DNA of 64,000 bases. Source: Acholoe squamosa. Taxonomy: Eukaryota > Annelida > Polychaeta > Phyllodocida > Polynoidae. The notes beneath the pieces are model-generated. The model made no database searches, had not been told where the DNA came from, and saw only the letters and a list, made by a program, of their open reading frames with translations. The DNA lies in NCBI GenBank assembly GCA_949317995.1, contig OX439038.1, positions 59,540,813-59,604,812 of the forward strand, in the 5' to 3' direction. Below, piece after piece: positions 1 through 10,799 of this stretch. The position numbers were made by a program, and so were the translations under genes. Each line of letters starts with the position of its first letter. The first letter of the stretch is position 1.

Positions 1-690
1 ATCTGCTGCTCTGCAAAAATCCATTAAGCCCACACCTCGCCCCAAACTGGCAATAAATCACTTGGCCCTTTAAAGCGGTACCATTCCTACCATAATCTCC
101 CGCGTAGAAAGCGCGCCAAACAAAATGCTGCTGGGTCTTATACGCGGGAGGGGCATTGCCTTGAGTTTGGGGTGCGCCTTTTATGCGGGTTTTTCTGACT
201 TTCAATTGGGAGACTGATTGATGTGGCCAAGGAAAACACCTCAAAATAAATGGATAACCTTTATATATCAATCTAATATTAACTATGAGTTCATAACATG
301 TATAGTTGTGTACTTTGGGGCAATAAAGCCGACCGTGTGCCGATGACAGCTTGAACTCATAGAGCCCTGCCCGGTCAGTGTATAGGCAGGGGTGGGCAAC
401 TGTCGCAATGTCGCAAAAAATGTGCGATAGAGACCTTAGAAAATGCAACAGTGACCAGGGGAATGGTGTGGGCTTTCTAAATCTGAAAGAATTTTTGAGA
501 TATTCCAATTAGAACCAAATATAAGCCTATGATCTTTCCAATAGTCCTCATGATCTAGTAGAGATTCCTGGATCTCCCAGATTGAGCAATGTCCACTTGC
601 TTTAAAGGTTTCCTTTTTAATTTGCTTGGAGCAAGATCTTAAGAGAGGTCCCATGTATTCTTGGAGAAATGGACCTTAAAACCCATTAAT
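1..690. other. Non-coding stretch with degraded MITE fragments
   Basis: No gene is visible. Around 90-200 there are diverged pieces of the CGTATAAGACGC MITE family (CTCCCGCGTAGAA near 98, then TATACGCGGG). A short phrase near 327-355 (CCGATGACAGCTTGAACT) recurs near 3208, so this stretch shares ancestry with 3190-3400. Confidence 0.5.
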
Positions 691-2400
691 ACTAATAGAG
701 ATGAAATCCCTACCTTTCCTTGGAGCAATTGTCACCAAGTGCATAAACTACTAATTTATAGTTAGGATCTGAATTTCCTTGGAGCAACCTTTTCTCAACC
801 CCTTAGAATACTCTGCTCAATATAATTTTGCTCTGGGGTCCAAATAGCTGAAGATTTGCAGTTCCATGAAGCAATATGCTACTTATTTGCTCCCAAATCC
901 TCTAGAAATACCAATTTGATTTAGATCTTTTACTCAAAATCTTCTTGGAAGTATTATCTGAAAATCCCCATAGAGCAATATTTCTCTTAATCCTCTAGAT
1001 CACAGTCATTCTAAAAGTAAGAAATGAACATTTTCTTGAAGTGTTTTTCCAAAAATCTGTCAACGAGTCCGTAAATGATGAATAAGGATGAATACAGACG
1101 AATCAGGAATCCAGTTTGATATCCACTTTATTCATTGAAGTCCACGAGGTATAGTTGGTGATACAGTATGAGGGTGCCCAACAGTGTCCAAGCCTAGCCC
1201 TTGAGCCAAGGGCCTTGGTCTCACGTGAGTGTGTGAGGTATGAAGTATGAAGGTGGAAAGATGAGTGAGCTGCTCCCTCCACAGGTATTTGTAGTAGGAG
1301 CCGCTCACCCAGCTCATCCTAAAAATAGTATCAGGTGAGCTAAATATAGCAACTGGGGAACTCCAGTGCAGGTATGTAGGGAGGATCCTAAACATAGCAC
1401 TGGGGTTCACAGAGTTCAGTATGATTCTAAATATAGCTGCTGGGAATTCCCGGTATGCTGTGAGCTGCTCATGATCAATGGGCATGTCCTCCAGCTGGAG
1501 GAGTTGGTCTAAACATTGTCTGCTAGGAATTTCCAGCATGCAGCAAGCTGCTTGTGATTGATGGCATATCCTCCAGTGGGAGGAGGCGGGGTCACTGAGT
1601 GCAGTTGACACCGCCAGCCTTTGGTCTTTGGTATGGTTTGGCTTGTGGGTAGACTCGGACACTGGGTTACATGGTAGAGTCAAGGTGAAAAATAAATATG
1701 ATAAGTACAATACCTATAACGGTCTACTGACAAATCCATGAAAACAAAAACATTTAGAAGTACCGTATTCTCCCGCGTATAAGACGCGTCCTCTCGCCAA
1801 ACAAAATGCTGGGGGGTCTTATAGCTTTCTCTCAAGTTGGGTGTGCGTCTTATACGAGGGGTAATTTTACTATAGAAATGTACTAATAGAGATGAAATCC
1901 CTACCTTTCCTTGGAGCAATTGTCACCAAGTGCATAAACTACTAATTTATAGTTAGGATCTGAATTTCCTTGGAGCAACCTTTTCTCAACCCCTTAGAAT
2001 ACTCTGCTCAATATAATTTTGCTCTGGGGTCCAAATAGCTGAAGATTTGCAGTTCCATGAAGCAATATGCTACTTATTTGCTCCCAAATCCTCTAGAAAT
2101 ACCAATTTGATTTAGATCTTTTACTCAAAATCTTCTTGGAAGTATTATCTGAAAATCCCAATAGAGCAATATTCCTCTTAATCCTCTAGATCACAGTCAT
2201 TCTAAAAGTAAGAAATGAACATTTTCTTGAAGTGTTTTTCCAAAAATCTATGAAAACAAAAACATTTAGAAGTACCGTAATCTCCCGCGTATAAGACGCG
2301 TCCTCTACGCCAAACAAAATGCTGGGGGGTCTTATAGCTTTCTCTCAAGTTGGGTGTGCGTCTTATACGAGGGGTAATTTTACTATAGAAATGTACTAAT
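691..2400. repeat. Tandem duplication of a ~515-bp segment
   Basis: The block starting ACTAATAGAGATG at 691 recurs almost exactly from 1882. The unit is about 513 bp once a 675-bp insertion in the first copy (1058-1732) is discounted. Both units end inside a copy of the 233-bp MITE at the word ACTAAT, so the first copy carries a truncated MITE (1763-1887) and the second a complete one. ACTAAT occurs both in the MITE and at the left edge of the unit, so microhomology at the breakpoint is a plausible cause. Confidence 0.75.
1058..1732. mobile_element. Solo-LTR-like insertion (TG...CA, 675 bp)
   Basis: This insertion interrupts the first copy of the 513-bp duplication. The second copy (around 2245-2255) shows the uninterrupted site. 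The insert begins TGTCAACG and ends CTACTGACA, and it is flanked on both sides by AATC. TG...CA ends with a 4-5 bp target duplication are typical of a solo long terminal repeat. No internal retrotransposon genes are present, and the orientation and family are not determined. Confidence 0.6.
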
Positions 2401-2507
2401 CTTACAAATTTCAGCCTTAAAATGTGCGTCTTATACGCGAAAATGCATGTGCTGAGTTTGGGGTGCGTCTTATACGCGCAACGCGTCTTCTACGCGGGAG
2501 TTTACGG
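2275..2507. mobile_element. 233-bp MITE with TA target duplication, copy 1
   Basis: Terminal inverted repeats start CCGTAATCTCCCGCGTATAA and end with a near reverse complement, TACGCGGGAGTTTACGG. TA flanks both sides (2273-2274 and 2508-2509). Internally it repeats the phrase GCGTCTTATACG several times. Two other copies here (12208 and 18581) have exactly the same 233-bp length, and a truncated one lies at 1763-1887. TA duplications suggest a Tc1/mariner/pogo-type parent, but no transposase is present to prove it. Confidence 0.75.
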
Positions 2508-2512
2508 TAAAA

Positions 2513-4262
2513 GCTGATAATTGACTTGGAGCAATTCACCCACAAATCCCTCCAACAGACCAATTTAGAAATGAAATATAAAAATATACTTAGAGCAATA
2601 TTCCTACCGTAAAAATCTTTTAGATCACATTTACAGATTTTAAAGGTAGAATCTCAAGATTTTCTTGTCCAATTTTGCCCCCAAAGTGAAAATCTAATCT
2701 TAGGTGTACATAGAACCTGAAATTTTCTTTGAGATATATGGTTAACTCCCACCCGCCAGCCGGAATGCGCCAGTGTAGAGGTAGAGGCTAAAAATTTGTT
2801 GAAGCAATTCGCCAACCCCCTAATTATATTCATTCCAACACACCTAATGGAGAATTAGAATTTTAAAATTATCTGGGAACAATTTGCCTCAAAACCCCTG
2901 TAACAAACCCATATTAAAGGTAGAAACTGAAAAATTTCTTTGTAATTTGCTTTGTAAATCCTCATGAACATAACCAATTTTAGAAGTACATTGAGAACTT
3001 TTCTTGGTATCTATACCTCCCCTAAAGCACCTTTAATAAATATGCAACATAAATTCGGTAGAAATAGACGCTGAAAACCTCCGCTGGCCGAAGTGACTAC
3101 CCCAAATCCTTGAAAAAACATTGCTACATGAATCTGTAGGTTTGCTCCAGCACTTTGCTTTTTGCCCACCCCTGATAGGAGCTCGGCGGGCATCAAGCCG
3201 ACTGTGTGGCGATGACAGCTTGAACTTCTACGCGAAACAGCCCCCCTGTGAGTTGGAGGGGGGCGCCTTCTATGTGGGATTTTCCAGAAATCAATCCAGA
3301 AGAGGTAGGTGCGCCTTCTACGTGAAAAGGCATTCTCTGAGTTGGGGGTGCGCCTTCTATGCAAGCTGCGCCTTCTACGCGGGAGATTACGGTAGTACAA
3401 CATCCAGCAACGCTGGGACATCTCCTCCGACGAGTCCGACTCCGAGTCCTCGGTTCGGGCACCTGCTTGTGTGGGGTTTCCACACCGTCTGCCGTTCCCA
3501 GGTCACTCTGTACGGTGTGGGAGAGTCCCAAAGCAAATCTTGGGGGAGCGCGGGGAGACTTTCCGCACACCCCTTTCCCATAACCAATCTTTCTAAAAAT
3601 AAGTGTGGACATATGTATATCACGTCTGAAAATCTTCTGAAAGTTTGAAGTAGCTACGATAATTTTAAGATAGGGAAAACAAAGATTTTCCAACTCTCTC
3701 CATTTCAAAACAAATATGGCGACCACCAGAGATGCAAGGTGCCACTTGGCGAGTTTACTGTATCTCAATAAATATGGCAAATTTCAGCTCCATTTATGAT
3801 TTTTTGTAAATCACTAGAGGAAAACATGATCTATCGCTCATCTCTTCTACAGCATCCATTTTAAACTCTAAATATATCGGTGAGGCACTTGTAAACAAAC
3901 TACTTGCAACTTGATACTTTCGGTTGCAGCAGGAGACAGAACCAGGAGCTGAAACCTCTTATAATTATATTGGAGAGTGGCGGGTCCCTAACATCATATG
4001 TCTAGGCTAGTAGTAGCGATGACAGCCAAACACAGCTGAATACTCCCTGTATCTGCCACAGTGCTAAACACCTGGTACTGCAAATTCAATTCTGACGGTT
4101 CTGGTGGACAGAATTACATCAAATTACCACCAAATAAAAGGAAAAACTTTATTCTATCCAGATATTATGTTCTCTAGACCCATGTCTATAGTTTAATGTC
4201 AAATGAGACAGGGGGAAGTTAGGTAAGTTTTAGTTTCTGTAGGGCCAAACACCCCAAAAAAT
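2513..4262. other. Non-coding stretch with eroded MITE copy
   Basis: No gene is supported. Around 3225-3395 there is a diverged MITE copy of the CGTATAAGACGC type, ending TACGCGGGAGATTACGGTA. Open frames near 3000-3780 are arginine/proline-rich translations of this repeat and do not look like protein. A 24-bp word at 4004-4027 recurs inverted, with a small insertion, at 10342-10380, on the far side of the DIRS element. Confidence 0.5.
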
Positions 4263-4396
4263 AATAGGTAATTACCCGAGGAACTTACCTGGGTATAGTT
4301 ATGAAGGGGAATTGATGTTCTAACGAAGCCTACAGCACCATCTGGCGGGCTGAGGAGATCAAGGGAGAAGACACCAGCGGAAGTCGGCAGTTGTAG
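4263..4396. repeat. DIRS terminal inverted repeat, 3' side of element
   Basis: Positions 4263-4368 are inverted relative to 4555-4664. Positions 4356-4395 (AGGGAGAAGACACCAGCGGA and following) are inverted relative to 9735-9772. These are the inverted terminal repeat of the DIRS element. Confidence 0.85.
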
Positions 4397-4554
4397 AGCG
4401 GGAGCTTCAAAAATAGAAATTTTTAGTTTATCCTATAACAAAATATATTCAGAATAGAATTTTTCTCACCTTTCCATAAATTTATCTTATCATTTCTGGG
4501 GGATTTGATGATCTAACGACCTCCACTATTTCCCGCTTTAAGGGGCAGGTGGGG

Positions 4555-4715
4555 GGGCCCTTGATCTCCTCAGCCCGCCAGATGGTGCTGTAGGCTTCGT
4601 TAGAACATCAATTCCCCTTCATAACTATACCCAGGTAAGTTCCTCGGGTAATTACCTATTCTAACTCTCCCTACAGCCCCCTCTAGCGGGCTGTCGGAGA
4701 ACAAGGGAGAACTTC
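4555..4715. repeat. DIRS internal complementary region
   Basis: The left half (TTGATCTCCTCAGCCCGCCA onward) is complementary to the element's low-coordinate end. The right half (CTAACTCTCCCTACAGCC onward) is complementary to its high-coordinate end. The two meet around 4651-4663, which reads as the two termini joined with an AAT(A) overlap. In DIRS elements this region templates completion of the termini during replication. Confidence 0.85.
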
Positions 4716-5050
4716 AAAGCCTAACTAAAAATTTATTCTTTGGATCGGACCCTTACGTCCCACAAAAGAGCTATAGTCAGGAGTAAACATCTGAACTTTA
4801 TTTCCTTAAAGTAGGAATAACAATGGTTTAACAAAGAAACGATCCATCACCTCATAGCGTAGATGACCATGATCAACAATAACATAGGTAAATACCAGTA
4901 AATATATAACAAAGAGTCTTCTATTACACAACAACATCTCTTGTTTGCGACCTCTGACCTCTTCTTCTGAGATCAAGTACCAAAAATATAAAATATATAG
5001 AACAAAAACCAAAACTTTATAAACCTGTAAATCAATTGTAACTTAAGCAC

Positions 5051-6253
5051 CTATTCTGTCGCGTGGTTTAACAAAATGTCCCCTAGAGTTTTCTCTGTCT
5101 CCACCTGGACCTTTTTCAAGTAGTGTTTGGCCATCGTTTTGGCACTCTTCCATGATCCATATTGTAGTAACAGATCCATCGAGATCCCCAACCTAGCTCC
5201 AGCTGAGGTCCCAGCACCCCTCAATGAATGTGCCCCAAAGCACTTCGTGTTTATCCCACTTGACCTCATTACATGTAGCACCCAAGTGGAAATAGTATCC
5301 CTTTGAACCCCATTATGTGGTGATACTGAGGATACAAACAACAAATCTGAACTCCTTAAACTAGCTGTTCTTTCAATATACCTCCTTAGAGTTCGTATTA
5401 CACAGAGTCGGACTTCTTTATGATAGGGTTTCAGAATGATTTGTTTTAGTTTTTGACCTGTTCTAGCAGTTTTCATGGGAAACAGTAGTGTAAACACTAC
5501 TGTCCCATCATCCTTTTCTACCATCTCTTTGAGACTCAACGCCATTGCAAGTTGTCCTCTCTCACCTGTTACTAACAAAATCAATACCACTAGCTTCATG
5601 GCAAGCTTCCTCAAAGGCATTCTTGAGTTTCTTCCCCAAGCAATCAACGTATTAAATACCAATCTAACATCCCAAAAGAAAGCATGTTTTGGTTTGGGTG
5701 GATTCCTGATATATGCTGATCTCACCCCTCTTGTCACCCAATATTTCTTACCCATTGTATCGCCTGTGGAAGTCTTGGGGAGTACTATTGAGAGAGCACA
5801 ACGTGCTGCGTTGATCGATCCGAATGAATAACCTTCATCCGACATCTCGCGCAAAAATTCACAGACCTGGCCTTCTGAGGCATTGAACTTTTCTATCTTA
5901 TGTCTAATACAGAAAGTGAACCAACGTTTGACATACTGATTGTACACCTTTTGAGAATTCGGTTTCCAACTTTCAACCAGGAACTTAGCCGTATATCGGC
6001 TGCACTTAAGATCACTACACAGTCTTATTTCTAAATCTCTGAAATAATTAAACTTATGCCCCTGGGGAACCTGTCGTCGAAACTGGGGTTTTTCTCTATG
6101 TTGCCCCTTTTTCTGCTGAACGTTAACGTTCTCTTGGCCATCTTGAGCAGTCGAGAAAACCACACTGCAGTCGGCCACTTTGGTGCTACTAATATCACCT
6201 TCCTGGGCACATCCTTCTTGATTTTGTTGAGAACCCTCAGGATCAGACTGCAA
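5051..6253 (-). CDS. DIRS tyrosine recombinase
   Basis: The 400-residue frame ends at the stop adjoining 5051. The N-terminal 60 residues are low-complexity and Q/K-rich. A core-binding (SAM-like) region follows at about 90-160, then the catalytic domain. The tyrosine-recombinase tetrad is visible: Arg232 (TGERGQ), His342 and Arg345 (HSLRGAG), Trp368 (GSWKSAK) and the nucleophile Tyr378 (KHYLKK). DIRS elements use this enzyme instead of a DDE integrase to insert a circular DNA copy. The frame is intact. It overlaps the end of the RNase H frame (6031-6253) in another frame, as is usual in DIRS. The true start may be downstream of the nominal first Met. Confidence 0.92.
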   Translation of the reverse strand: MQSDPEGSQQNQEGCAQEGDISSTKVADCSVVFSTAQDGQENVNVQQKKGQHREKPQFRRQVPQGHKFNYFRDLEIRLCSDLKCSRYTAKFLVESWKPNSQKVYNQYVKRWFTFCIRHKIEKFNASEGQVCEFLREMSDEGYSFGSINAARCALSIVLPKTSTGDTMGKKYWVTRGVRSAYIRNPPKPKHAFFWDVRLVFNTLIAWGRNSRMPLRKLAMKLVVLILLVTGERGQLAMALSLKEMVEKDDGTVVFTLLFPMKTARTGQKLKQIILKPYHKEVRLCVIRTLRRYIERTASLRSSDLLFVSSVSPHNGVQRDTISTWVLHVMRSSGINTKCFGAHSLRGAGTSAGARLGISMDLLLQYGSWKSAKTMAKHYLKKVQVETEKTLGDILLNHATE

Positions 6254-7813
6254 GGTGGAAACACATATACAAACATGTTAGCCCAATTCAGTGTGAAAGC
6301 ATTTACATGAAATGATCCAGGATCTGGTTTATATGATACATACTGTAAACACTTTGTAGTATATCTTGACGCAAACAAGTCCACCTCAGGAGTCCCAAAT
6401 ATTCTGCAAACTTTTGCAAAAATTTTTGGGGACAAAGACCATTCTAGATTGTCTGCAAAGCATCTCGATGCTTTATCAGCATCCGAATTGTCTTTTCCTG
6501 GCAAGTATGAGACTTGCACCCAATGATCATGCTCTTCTAGCCAATTCCAAAGTTCCTTTGCAACTAAATGGCATTCTGGGGATCTCACTCCTCCACCTTT
6601 ATTTACATATGCCATTGCAGTCATGTTATCAGTGGTGACGTGAACAAACCTACTATCTCTTTTCAGAAAAGCTTGAAGACCCATGAAAATGGCTTTAGTT
6701 TCAAGTACATTTATATGAGCCAAATCTTCCACTTTCCACCTTCCATTTGACTCCATTCACAACTGCTCCCCAGCCCCCATAGCTTGCATCTGTGGCTAAG
6801 ACTAAGTCCGGAGTTATTGGTCTTATTCTCCTAAAACCACTTTCTGCATTGTTCAACCACCATTCTACATCCGCCTTTCCTTCACCAGAAAGATACATTG
6901 TTTGATTATAATCTCCACCTGTTCTAACCAAAGCTGAGTTTTTGTCCCTCTCCAAGTCCTTAATGTGTGCTATTCCATAGTCTACTGCCGGAATATAGGA
7001 TGTTAGTAATCCCACTAATTCAGCCACGGATTGAATAGTAGGATACTCAATTGATAAAATGTTTTGAGAACTTTGTTTCAGTTTCAGAACTTTATCCTGT
7101 GGTAGGTACACTATTTCTCTCTGGGTATCGATTTGAAACCCCAAAAATTTCATGACCGTGGAGGGAACCACAGATGACTTTTCAGGGTGAATAACAAACC
7201 CCAAACCATCCAGCATTTCTGCTAGCCTACTGAGTGAATGTGCACATTCGTCAGCCGTGTCCCCCATTACAAAGACATCATCTATGTATTGAAAACATTC
7301 AATACCACTTTGCCTTGCCTCGGCAAATACAGGTGACATAATTTTTGTGAAATACCTCGGGGCACACGAGAGCCCATTTGGTAGGGCAGTATACTGGTAT
7401 AACACCCCATTCCAATAGAATCTTAAAAACTGCCTATCTTCCTCTGCAATTTTTACAGAGTAATAGGCATCTTTCAGATCAAGGGACCCAAGAAAACAAC
7501 CTTTCTTGACCATTTCCAGCGCCACACTGAGGTTATTCATCTTGAAGTGTTCATATTCAATGTTTTTATTCAACTGAGTCAAGTCAAGAATAACTCTAGT
7601 TTCCCCATCCGGTTTAAGCCTGGGAAAAACATTCGAAATCCATTCCCCTTCTGAATGTGTTGTTTCTTCAATAACCCCTTTTGACAACATCTTCTGGATT
7701 TGAACATCCACCCCCTGTCTTTCTTTTGCTGCCAACCTATAAGGAAACGGAGCCTTGACTTGACATGGTTTTTCGACAAATGGTATCTGCATAGCCTCTA
7801 CCTGTTTTAGCAC
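6031..7813 (-). pseudogene. DIRS reverse transcriptase-RNase H, frame interrupted
   Basis: The frame 7813-6701 encodes reverse transcriptase. Fingers/palm motifs include SLDLKDAYYSV (first catalytic Asp at about 112) and FQYIDDVF (the YxDD box, about 176-179), and the RNase H domain begins at TDASYGGWGA (about 341). The RNase H continues only in a second frame, 6756-6031 (LETKAIFMGLQAF, then the TTDNM active-site region), so there is a frameshift near 6730-6756. A TAG at 7814-7816 also separates the RT frame from a clearly related upstream stretch (7817-7960) in the same frame. Function in the family: copying element RNA into DNA. With two interruptions, this copy is probably defective unless recoding occurs. 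Confidence 0.9.
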
Positions 7814-7962
7814 CTACTCATCATTAGTGACCTTAGCCCATTCATCAACAAACTCACTTATTTGTCCTGCTACAAATTTTTCTGGTCTGTTATTTAATTC
7901 ACTAAAGTCAACTGCTTTTGATAGAGGTTTTATAAAGGGTAACACACCTGCTTTACCCACCT

Positions 7963-9480
7963 CTACTGCTTGTTGTTCTTGTTTGCGTTGTGGTTCTCGA
8001 GGGGGCTGTGGTGTTCCACATCGTACTGTACTCTCAAGGAGTTTTCATGCTGCTGACCGTAGTTGTTATTCCTCCTACCACCACGGCCCCTGGCTCCATA
8101 AGGCCTGTATCGACCTCTGGGCACAAACTTTGGAGCCCCCATCAAATCCTTTATGAGTCTATCAGACTTCTTGGCTTCCTTTACACGATCTGCTACATCA
8201 TCTCCAAACAATTCCTCTCCTGACACATCAGCATCCACCCCAGCTGTCGCAACCCGTTTGTCCAGGTTACCTCTCAGTGCTTGTCTGCGACGCCTCACAA
8301 TTGAAGTGTTCGAGTAGAACATAAGCAGAAGCGCTTGAAGTGCTGATTCGCCAGTATCTGCCAGCTCCTTATCCTTCTTTCCTTGCTTTATCATGAGTTG
8401 GATGATTGGTAGCAAACCCACAATAGCTGCCAGCAGGGTTTTCTGGGAGAATTGTAGTTCCTTATCAGCACGTTTTGTGACAAAATCTACTTCTTCATGC
8501 CTGTAGAAACCCAAATTCATGGGTGGTGCCAATAAATCTTTGACATTTTTCGGGGGTGGATACTTTTCTGCCAACTCCTTACCTTTAGTCAGGTCTTTGC
8601 TCGATTTGAATAATGTTTTTAACAGTTTAGCTAGACCTTGATCAATTTCCTCCGATACATTCAACTTTTCCGCCTCTTTGATCATTTGCTGAGCAGCTTC
8701 GGCAAACGGTGACTCCTCCCATTCAGCAAACAGATCTGCTTCTGACTCTTCACTGTCTCTATCACCCTTATCCTTATCTATAACAGACTTACTCTTCTTA
8801 TCACCTGTACTGGTAGTCTTTTTCTTCTTCTTTGGAATTTCATCCGTGGCTGTTTCTGATGGCGCTCCAGCCGCCTCTGCTGCCTTACGCTTGACAGTAG
8901 AACCACGTGCTGATGACACTGACTGTGACACTGTCTGTGACATTGACGACTCTGCTCTAACAGACTCCTGGTCAGCTTCTGTATTCATTCCAGAAATTCT
9001 GTCCTGAGACCTGACACTACCACGTATAAAACTTTCAGCGTAATCCGAGGTAGCAGGTCCATCCCCCACTCTCACCTTGCCCGGGGCCTGGGTTCTGGTC
9101 CCTGTGCGTCGCCTGACAGCTTCCATTCTCAGTCGGGACCGCTTGGCTTCCACATGAAACTCTTGAAGTTGTTCCTTAATATGATCTTCTCTCTCCATAT
9201 CACGCCTTCTCTTCTCCAGCATGGCGCCATACTCTGCAAGTCTTTCGCGTTCTTTCTTAAGCTGTTCCCGTTCTGTTTCATACGGGTCATAATCCACACT
9301 CCAGTCAGCCAGTCTACGCCTTGACAGCTCTCTCTGTGACACCTCTTGTTCCGTGTCATTTTCATCCTCATGTTGTTCAATCAGTTGGTCATGATCACAA
9401 TCTTGTCCAACTTGATCATTTTGACCCATATCTTCATTTGTTTCTCCTAAAATGGAGCACTGATCATTAGAGTGTGCCAT
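7963..9480 (-). CDS. DIRS gag-like ORF1 protein
   Basis: The best start is the ATG at 9480 (protein begins MAHSND), giving about 505 residues. The frame is open slightly further upstream, but that part is short and unlike the rest. The N-terminal third is acidic then strongly charged and coiled-coil-like (many E/K/R, about 50-130). The middle holds a KKKKK basic run (a likely nuclear localisation signal) and an acidic patch. The C-terminal part (about 280-430) is helical, followed by an RG-rich tail (about 460-490: RGRYRPYGARGRGGRR) suited to nucleic-acid binding. The position as first gene of the element and this composition fit a gag/nucleoprotein role; there is no enzymatic motif. Confidence 0.8.
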   Translation of the reverse strand: MAHSNDQCSILGETNEDMGQNDQVGQDCDHDQLIEQHEDENDTEQEVSQRELSRRRLADWSVDYDPYETEREQLKKERERLAEYGAMLEKRRRDMEREDHIKEQLQEFHVEAKRSRLRMEAVRRRTGTRTQAPGKVRVGDGPATSDYAESFIRGSVRSQDRISGMNTEADQESVRAESSMSQTVSQSVSSARGSTVKRKAAEAAGAPSETATDEIPKKKKKTTSTGDKKSKSVIDKDKGDRDSEESEADLFAEWEESPFAEAAQQMIKEAEKLNVSEEIDQGLAKLLKTLFKSSKDLTKGKELAEKYPPPKNVKDLLAPPMNLGFYRHEEVDFVTKRADKELQFSQKTLLAAIVGLLPIIQLMIKQGKKDKELADTGESALQALLLMFYSNTSIVRRRRQALRGNLDKRVATAGVDADVSGEELFGDDVADRVKEAKKSDRLIKDLMGAPKFVPRGRYRPYGARGRGGRRNNNYGQQHENSLRVQYDVEHHSPLENHNANKNNKQ

Positions 9481-9734
9481 GTCAATCGACGCACGTGTCT
9501 GTCCAAGATGGCGACAACTGGTGTCGCGTGGTCTTGTAGTGGAACTTCTGTAAAGACAGAAATAAATAAAACTGGTTAGCGCCGCCAATCCAGAAACGGT
9601 ATTTCATCATATTTGACAAAATAACGCGTTTTTTATATCTCCCAGAGCGAGTACTGCTTATATTTATTCGAATATTTGTACTCACCTCTTCGCTGCTCTT
9701 TTCACTGCGTCCTGTCCGATCTGATGCGCACGCA

Positions 9735-9813
9735 CAACTGCCGACTTCCGCTGGTGTCTTCTCCCTTGTTCTCCGACAGCCCGCTAGAGGGGGCTGTAGG
9801 GAGAGTTAGAATA
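9735..9813. repeat. DIRS terminal inverted repeat, 5' side of element
   Basis: Positions 9735-9772 are the reverse complement of 4358-4395. Positions 9765-9813 are the reverse complement of the right half of the internal complementary region (4660-4712). The boundary at GAGAGTTAGAATA matches the predicted circle junction. Confidence 0.85.
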
Positions 9814-10555
9814 TTTTTTGCCAAGCAGGATGAACATACTGGGTTCTTCTCCATAGATTTTTTTAGTCAGAATTGTTTGGTTTTATGTAGCTATACACCA
9901 GCGATTTTTGGCGATTTTTAATCTCCTGGAGGCATTACACCAAAATGTTCAAAAAAAGAAAATAAATTACTGATTTGGACTTAAAATTTAAAATACTTAT
10001 CACCCTAATAATATGATGTGGCCTTGTAGTGTCAATCTATGAACTCTCAGTTACATTCTGCTGAAATCAGCTAGTGGATTCTCCTTTTCAATCCAAAGTT
10101 ATGAATGATTAAATAAAATATGCCAAAATACTGTGCATGCAGCACATGTTTTATTCTGTCTTTTCTTGGTCAACACTGCTTGGCAAAGCATGACAGAGAG
10201 ATTTTCACCTTTCCAATTTATAAAGTGGCATAAAAATGGTTCTAGAAGGAGTATCAACTTGATTCAAAAAGCTATGGATTGCAAATATTCTCCTGATTAA
10301 TGTGGTATATGATTATATCATTTCATTGAAGTCCTTACTTTTGGCTGTCATCGCTACTAGTAGTAGTAGGAGACTAGCCTAGGGATCGGTTGGCAGGTCT
10401 AGCACCTGCCGACCCCGACCAATCAGATTTCTCGGTGCCATGGGGACCTGCAATTATTTTGAGATATTACCCCTTTTCCCCCAAACTTAGAACACTATCC
10501 TAGATCATTACCTTGGAGTTCTTTCCTTTCTTTTCTGTGCTTTTGTTGAATTTTT
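9814..10555. other. Intergenic, no gene seen
   Basis: AT-rich non-coding sequence between the DIRS element and the RABGGTA promoter. Positions 10342-10380 (GGCTGTCATCGCTACTAG and following) are an inverted relative of 4004-4027. No ORF, splice pattern or RNA gene is recognisable. Confidence 0.5.
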
Positions 10556-10640
10556 TCCTCTGCAGTCGCGTTTTCCTCTTCGACGTCCGCCATGTTGTCT
10601 CAACAGGAAGTAGAACTCTCCGAAGTTGGTGGCAAAGAAG
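10556..10640 (+). promoter_or_regulatory. RABGGTA: Probable RABGGTA core promoter / 5' UTR
   Basis: A GC-richer island in AT-rich surroundings. It contains CCGCCATGTTG (reverse complement of a YY1-type AACATGGCGG site, about 10586) followed by ACAGGAAGT (an ETS-type site, about 10601). This pair is common in housekeeping promoters. It lies about 0.2 kb upstream of the candidate first coding exon. The ATG inside the YY1-like site does not lead into the RABGGTA frame. Confidence 0.4.
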
Positions 10641-10799
10641 CGTGGCGAAATGAAATCTCTCAACAGATCTTGTGTGCTATTGCAGCAGGGGTAATTTCGC
10701 GGAATAAGTGCTTGGAGAAGTTATCGATTAATGTCTGCTAATCAAGCCTAATGGCTGTACTTTGAGCAAGGAGAGAATTTGTGTCTATTTACAGTGACA

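Larger units (their letters stand above)
4263..9813 (-). mobile_element. DIRS1-type tyrosine-recombinase retrotransposon
   Basis: The complete element is about 5.55 kb, with gene order on the minus strand of gag-like ORF, RT/RNase H, tyrosine recombinase. Both ends are defined by the internal complementary region (4555-4715). One half of that region is complementary to the low-coordinate terminus (from AATAGGTAATTACC at 4263), the other half to the high-coordinate terminus (ending GAGAGTTAGAATA at 9813). Such a joined-ends copy is the known hallmark of DIRS1 elements, which replicate through a circular form and integrate with their own recombinase. No target-site duplication is seen, as expected. 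The copy is probably not autonomous, because the RT/RNase H frame is interrupted. Confidence 0.93.

Noticed and set aside
3011-3780. Overlapping Arg/Pro-rich frames of 136-195 residues on both strands
   Set aside because: They coincide with a degraded MITE; composition follows the DNA repeat and no protein family is recognisable.
5475-6756. Plus-strand frames of 60-118 residues over the DIRS element
   Set aside because: Antisense shadows of the recombinase and RNase H frames.
5051-9588. Ngaro or PAT-type arrangement of the YR retrotransposon
   Set aside because: The repeats are inverted with an internal complementary region, not split direct repeats, so DIRS1-type fits.
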